Shown piece after piece: positions 7,154 through 8,251 of a stretch of DNA of 8,251 nucleotides. A program made the position numbers and the translations under genes. The notes below the pieces were generated by a model. The model saw nothing but the letters and a program-made list of their open reading frames with translations, did no database searches and was not told the DNA's origin. The stretch lies in assembly GCA_903925435.1 (NCBI GenBank), contig CAIYFF010000247.1, forward strand, positions 1 to 8,251, in the 5' to 3' direction. How positions within the stretch are numbered: the first letter of the stretch is position 1; every line of letters starts with the position of its first letter. This DNA is from an uncultured Planctomycetota bacterium (GTDB lineage: Bacteria; Planctomycetota; UBA1135; UBA2386).

Positions 7154-8244
7154 CCGACGCTGCATTCTGCGAGGCGGATCTAAGGGCCGGATTCGACGCG
7201 TTCATCGAAGCGTCGCGTCGCCTGGAGGAACGCTACGCGGAGTTGAAGACGCGCGCCGCCGCCGTCGACGAGCAGTTGCAGTCCGCCAATCGGCGGTTGC
7301 AGCAAGCTGTCGGCGAGCGCGATGCGATCTTTGCCGCGCTGCCGCTCGGCGTCGTCGCGCGTCGGCGCGACGGCGAGATCACGTTCCAGAACGACGAGGC
7401 AAAGCGACTGTGCACAGCAGCATCGACTGCGCGCGTGGACCTCATGCGCGCCAGCCAAGGCGATCACTCCATCGGGGACGGCGGCGTGCGCGTGCGCATC
7501 GCTGCGTTGCCGGATGGCGACCTGCTGCTGCTCGAAGACCGTTCGCGCATCCGCGAACTGGAGCGCGAAGTCCATCGTCTCGACCGGCTCGCGGGCCTCT
7601 CTGAGCTTGCGCTCGGCGTCGCGCACGAGATCAAGAACCCGCTCAACGGCGCGATGGGATTTGCGGAGTTGCTGGAGCGCAATCCAGAAGGCGAACCGGC
7701 GCGTCGCTACGCGCAGCGCATTCGCCAAGGGCTCTCGCAGGTCGACGAGATCGTCAAGTCGTTACTCGCGTTCGCGCGCCCCGAAGCCGCGCGCGGTCCG
7801 TTGTCGACAATCGCTCGCGTCGTCGCCGAGGCTGCGTCGCACGCAGGCCTGGCGCCGCAGCGCGTGACGTTCTCGGGCGACGGCGAACTGCGTGTCGATG
7901 GCGATGCGCTGACGCGCGCGCTGGCTGTGCTGTTCCGGAATGCTGCGGAAGCGACTGCCGAAGGCGCGGTCATCCGTGTGCATGCGCGTGCGATCGGCGG
8001 TCGCGCAGAGATCACGGTCGAGGACGAAGGTCCCGGCGTGCCGCGCGAACTCGCGGCGTCGGTGTTCGAGCCGTTCGTGTCGACGAAGGAGCGGGGCACC
8101 GGCCTTGGGCTTCCGTTGGCGTCGCGCGTGCTCTCGTTCTTGGGTGGCGAACTGACGCTGTGCAATCCCGGCGAGCGTGGCGCGCGTTTCTGCGTTCGCT
8201 TGCCCATCGCGCAGGTTGCGCGTGGCGCGGAGGCATCGGCATGA
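7150..8244 (+). CDS. Soluble PAS histidine kinase, NtrB/FleS-like
   Basis: GTG at 7150 overlaps the preceding TGA as GTGA and is preferred over in-frame ATG 7132, which would need a 22-base overlap and has no Shine-Dalgarno. The 364-residue protein has no membrane helix. Residues 15-58 are a coiled coil. Residues 56-130 are a PAS-like domain (DAIFAALPLGVVARRRDGEI start, ending DLLLLEDRSRI). The H-box is VAHEIKNPL (157-165) with H159 as phospho-acceptor. The ATPase domain has N264 in the N-box, DEGPG (292-296), FEPFVSTK (306-313) and GTGLGLPL (316-323). Its architecture matches cytoplasmic NtrB-, AtoS- or FleS/FlrB-like kinases that pair with NtrC-class regulators. It should respond to an intracellular signal or to a partner's coiled coil rather than directly sensing the periplasm. 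The next gene starts at its stop codon and may encode the cognate regulator. Confidence 0.92.
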   Translation: MTDAAFCEADLRAGFDAFIEASRRLEERYAELKTRAAAVDEQLQSANRRLQQAVGERDAIFAALPLGVVARRRDGEITFQNDEAKRLCTAASTARVDLMRASQGDHSIGDGGVRVRIAALPDGDLLLLEDRSRIRELEREVHRLDRLAGLSELALGVAHEIKNPLNGAMGFAELLERNPEGEPARRYAQRIRQGLSQVDEIVKSLLAFARPEAARGPLSTIARVVAEAASHAGLAPQRVTFSGDGELRVDGDALTRALAVLFRNAAEATAEGAVIRVHARAIGGRAEITVEDEGPGVPRELAASVFEPFVSTKERGTGLGLPLASRVLSFLGGELTLCNPGERGARFCVRLPIAQVARGAEASA

Positions 8245-8251
8245 GCCGCGA
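8241..8251 (+). CDS. Start of the next gene in the operon (right-edge fragment)
   Basis: ATG at 8241 overlaps the kinase TGA as ATGA, the same junction type used throughout this operon. Only M-S-R and two further bases are visible, so the product cannot be read. A response regulator, probably NtrC class, is the natural guess after a PAS kinase, but that is inference from gene order only. Confidence 0.5.

Overview
This is a GC-rich bacterial window with almost no non-coding DNA. It begins with the N-terminal 45 codons of a flagellin on the minus strand, so it lies at the edge of a motility locus. Everything after that is on the plus strand. The flagellin, the sigma-54 activator, proteins with signal peptides and a domain resembling the secretin N-domain (STN) all point to a motile Gram-negative (diderm) bacterium. 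The composition and the TPR-rich secreted proteins would suit a planctomycete or a deltaproteobacterium/myxobacterium, but I cannot fix the phylum from this sequence.

Region 1 (1-363): flagellin start on the minus strand, then a 228-base divergent intergenic region. It holds a strong flagellin ribosome binding site, a weak sigma-28-like promoter candidate, short palindromes and an inverted repeat of TCGGCA/TGCCGA half-sites.

Region 2 (364-3289): a tightly packed three-gene signalling unit. It encodes an intact NtrC-class response regulator (REC, sigma-54 AAA+, Fis HTH), a small soluble histidine kinase with no sensor domain, and a receiver protein whose C-terminus looks like a STAS (anti-anti-sigma) domain. 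The kinase start overlaps the regulator stop, and the receiver-STAS gene follows after 2 bases.

Region 3 (3290-3453): a 164-base intergenic stretch with three short hairpins. One contains the same 9-base word, TGCCGATAG, that lies upstream of region 2.

Region 4 (3454-8251): a second operon in which every junction is a 4-base start/stop overlap. It encodes a membrane-anchored TPR protein, an STN-like plus TPR protein (probably exported), a secreted coiled-coil protein, a PAS-containing soluble histidine kinase, and the first codons of another gene, plausibly that kinase's response regulator. None of the three envelope proteins belongs to a family I can name.

The likely overall logic is that two cytoplasmic kinases, one NtrC-class activator and a receiver-STAS protein govern flagellar or envelope gene expression. 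The TPR/coiled-coil trio would form an envelope assembly co-expressed with the second kinase. The link to motility is inferred from the flagellin next door and from the common use of NtrC-class regulators in flagellar hierarchies.
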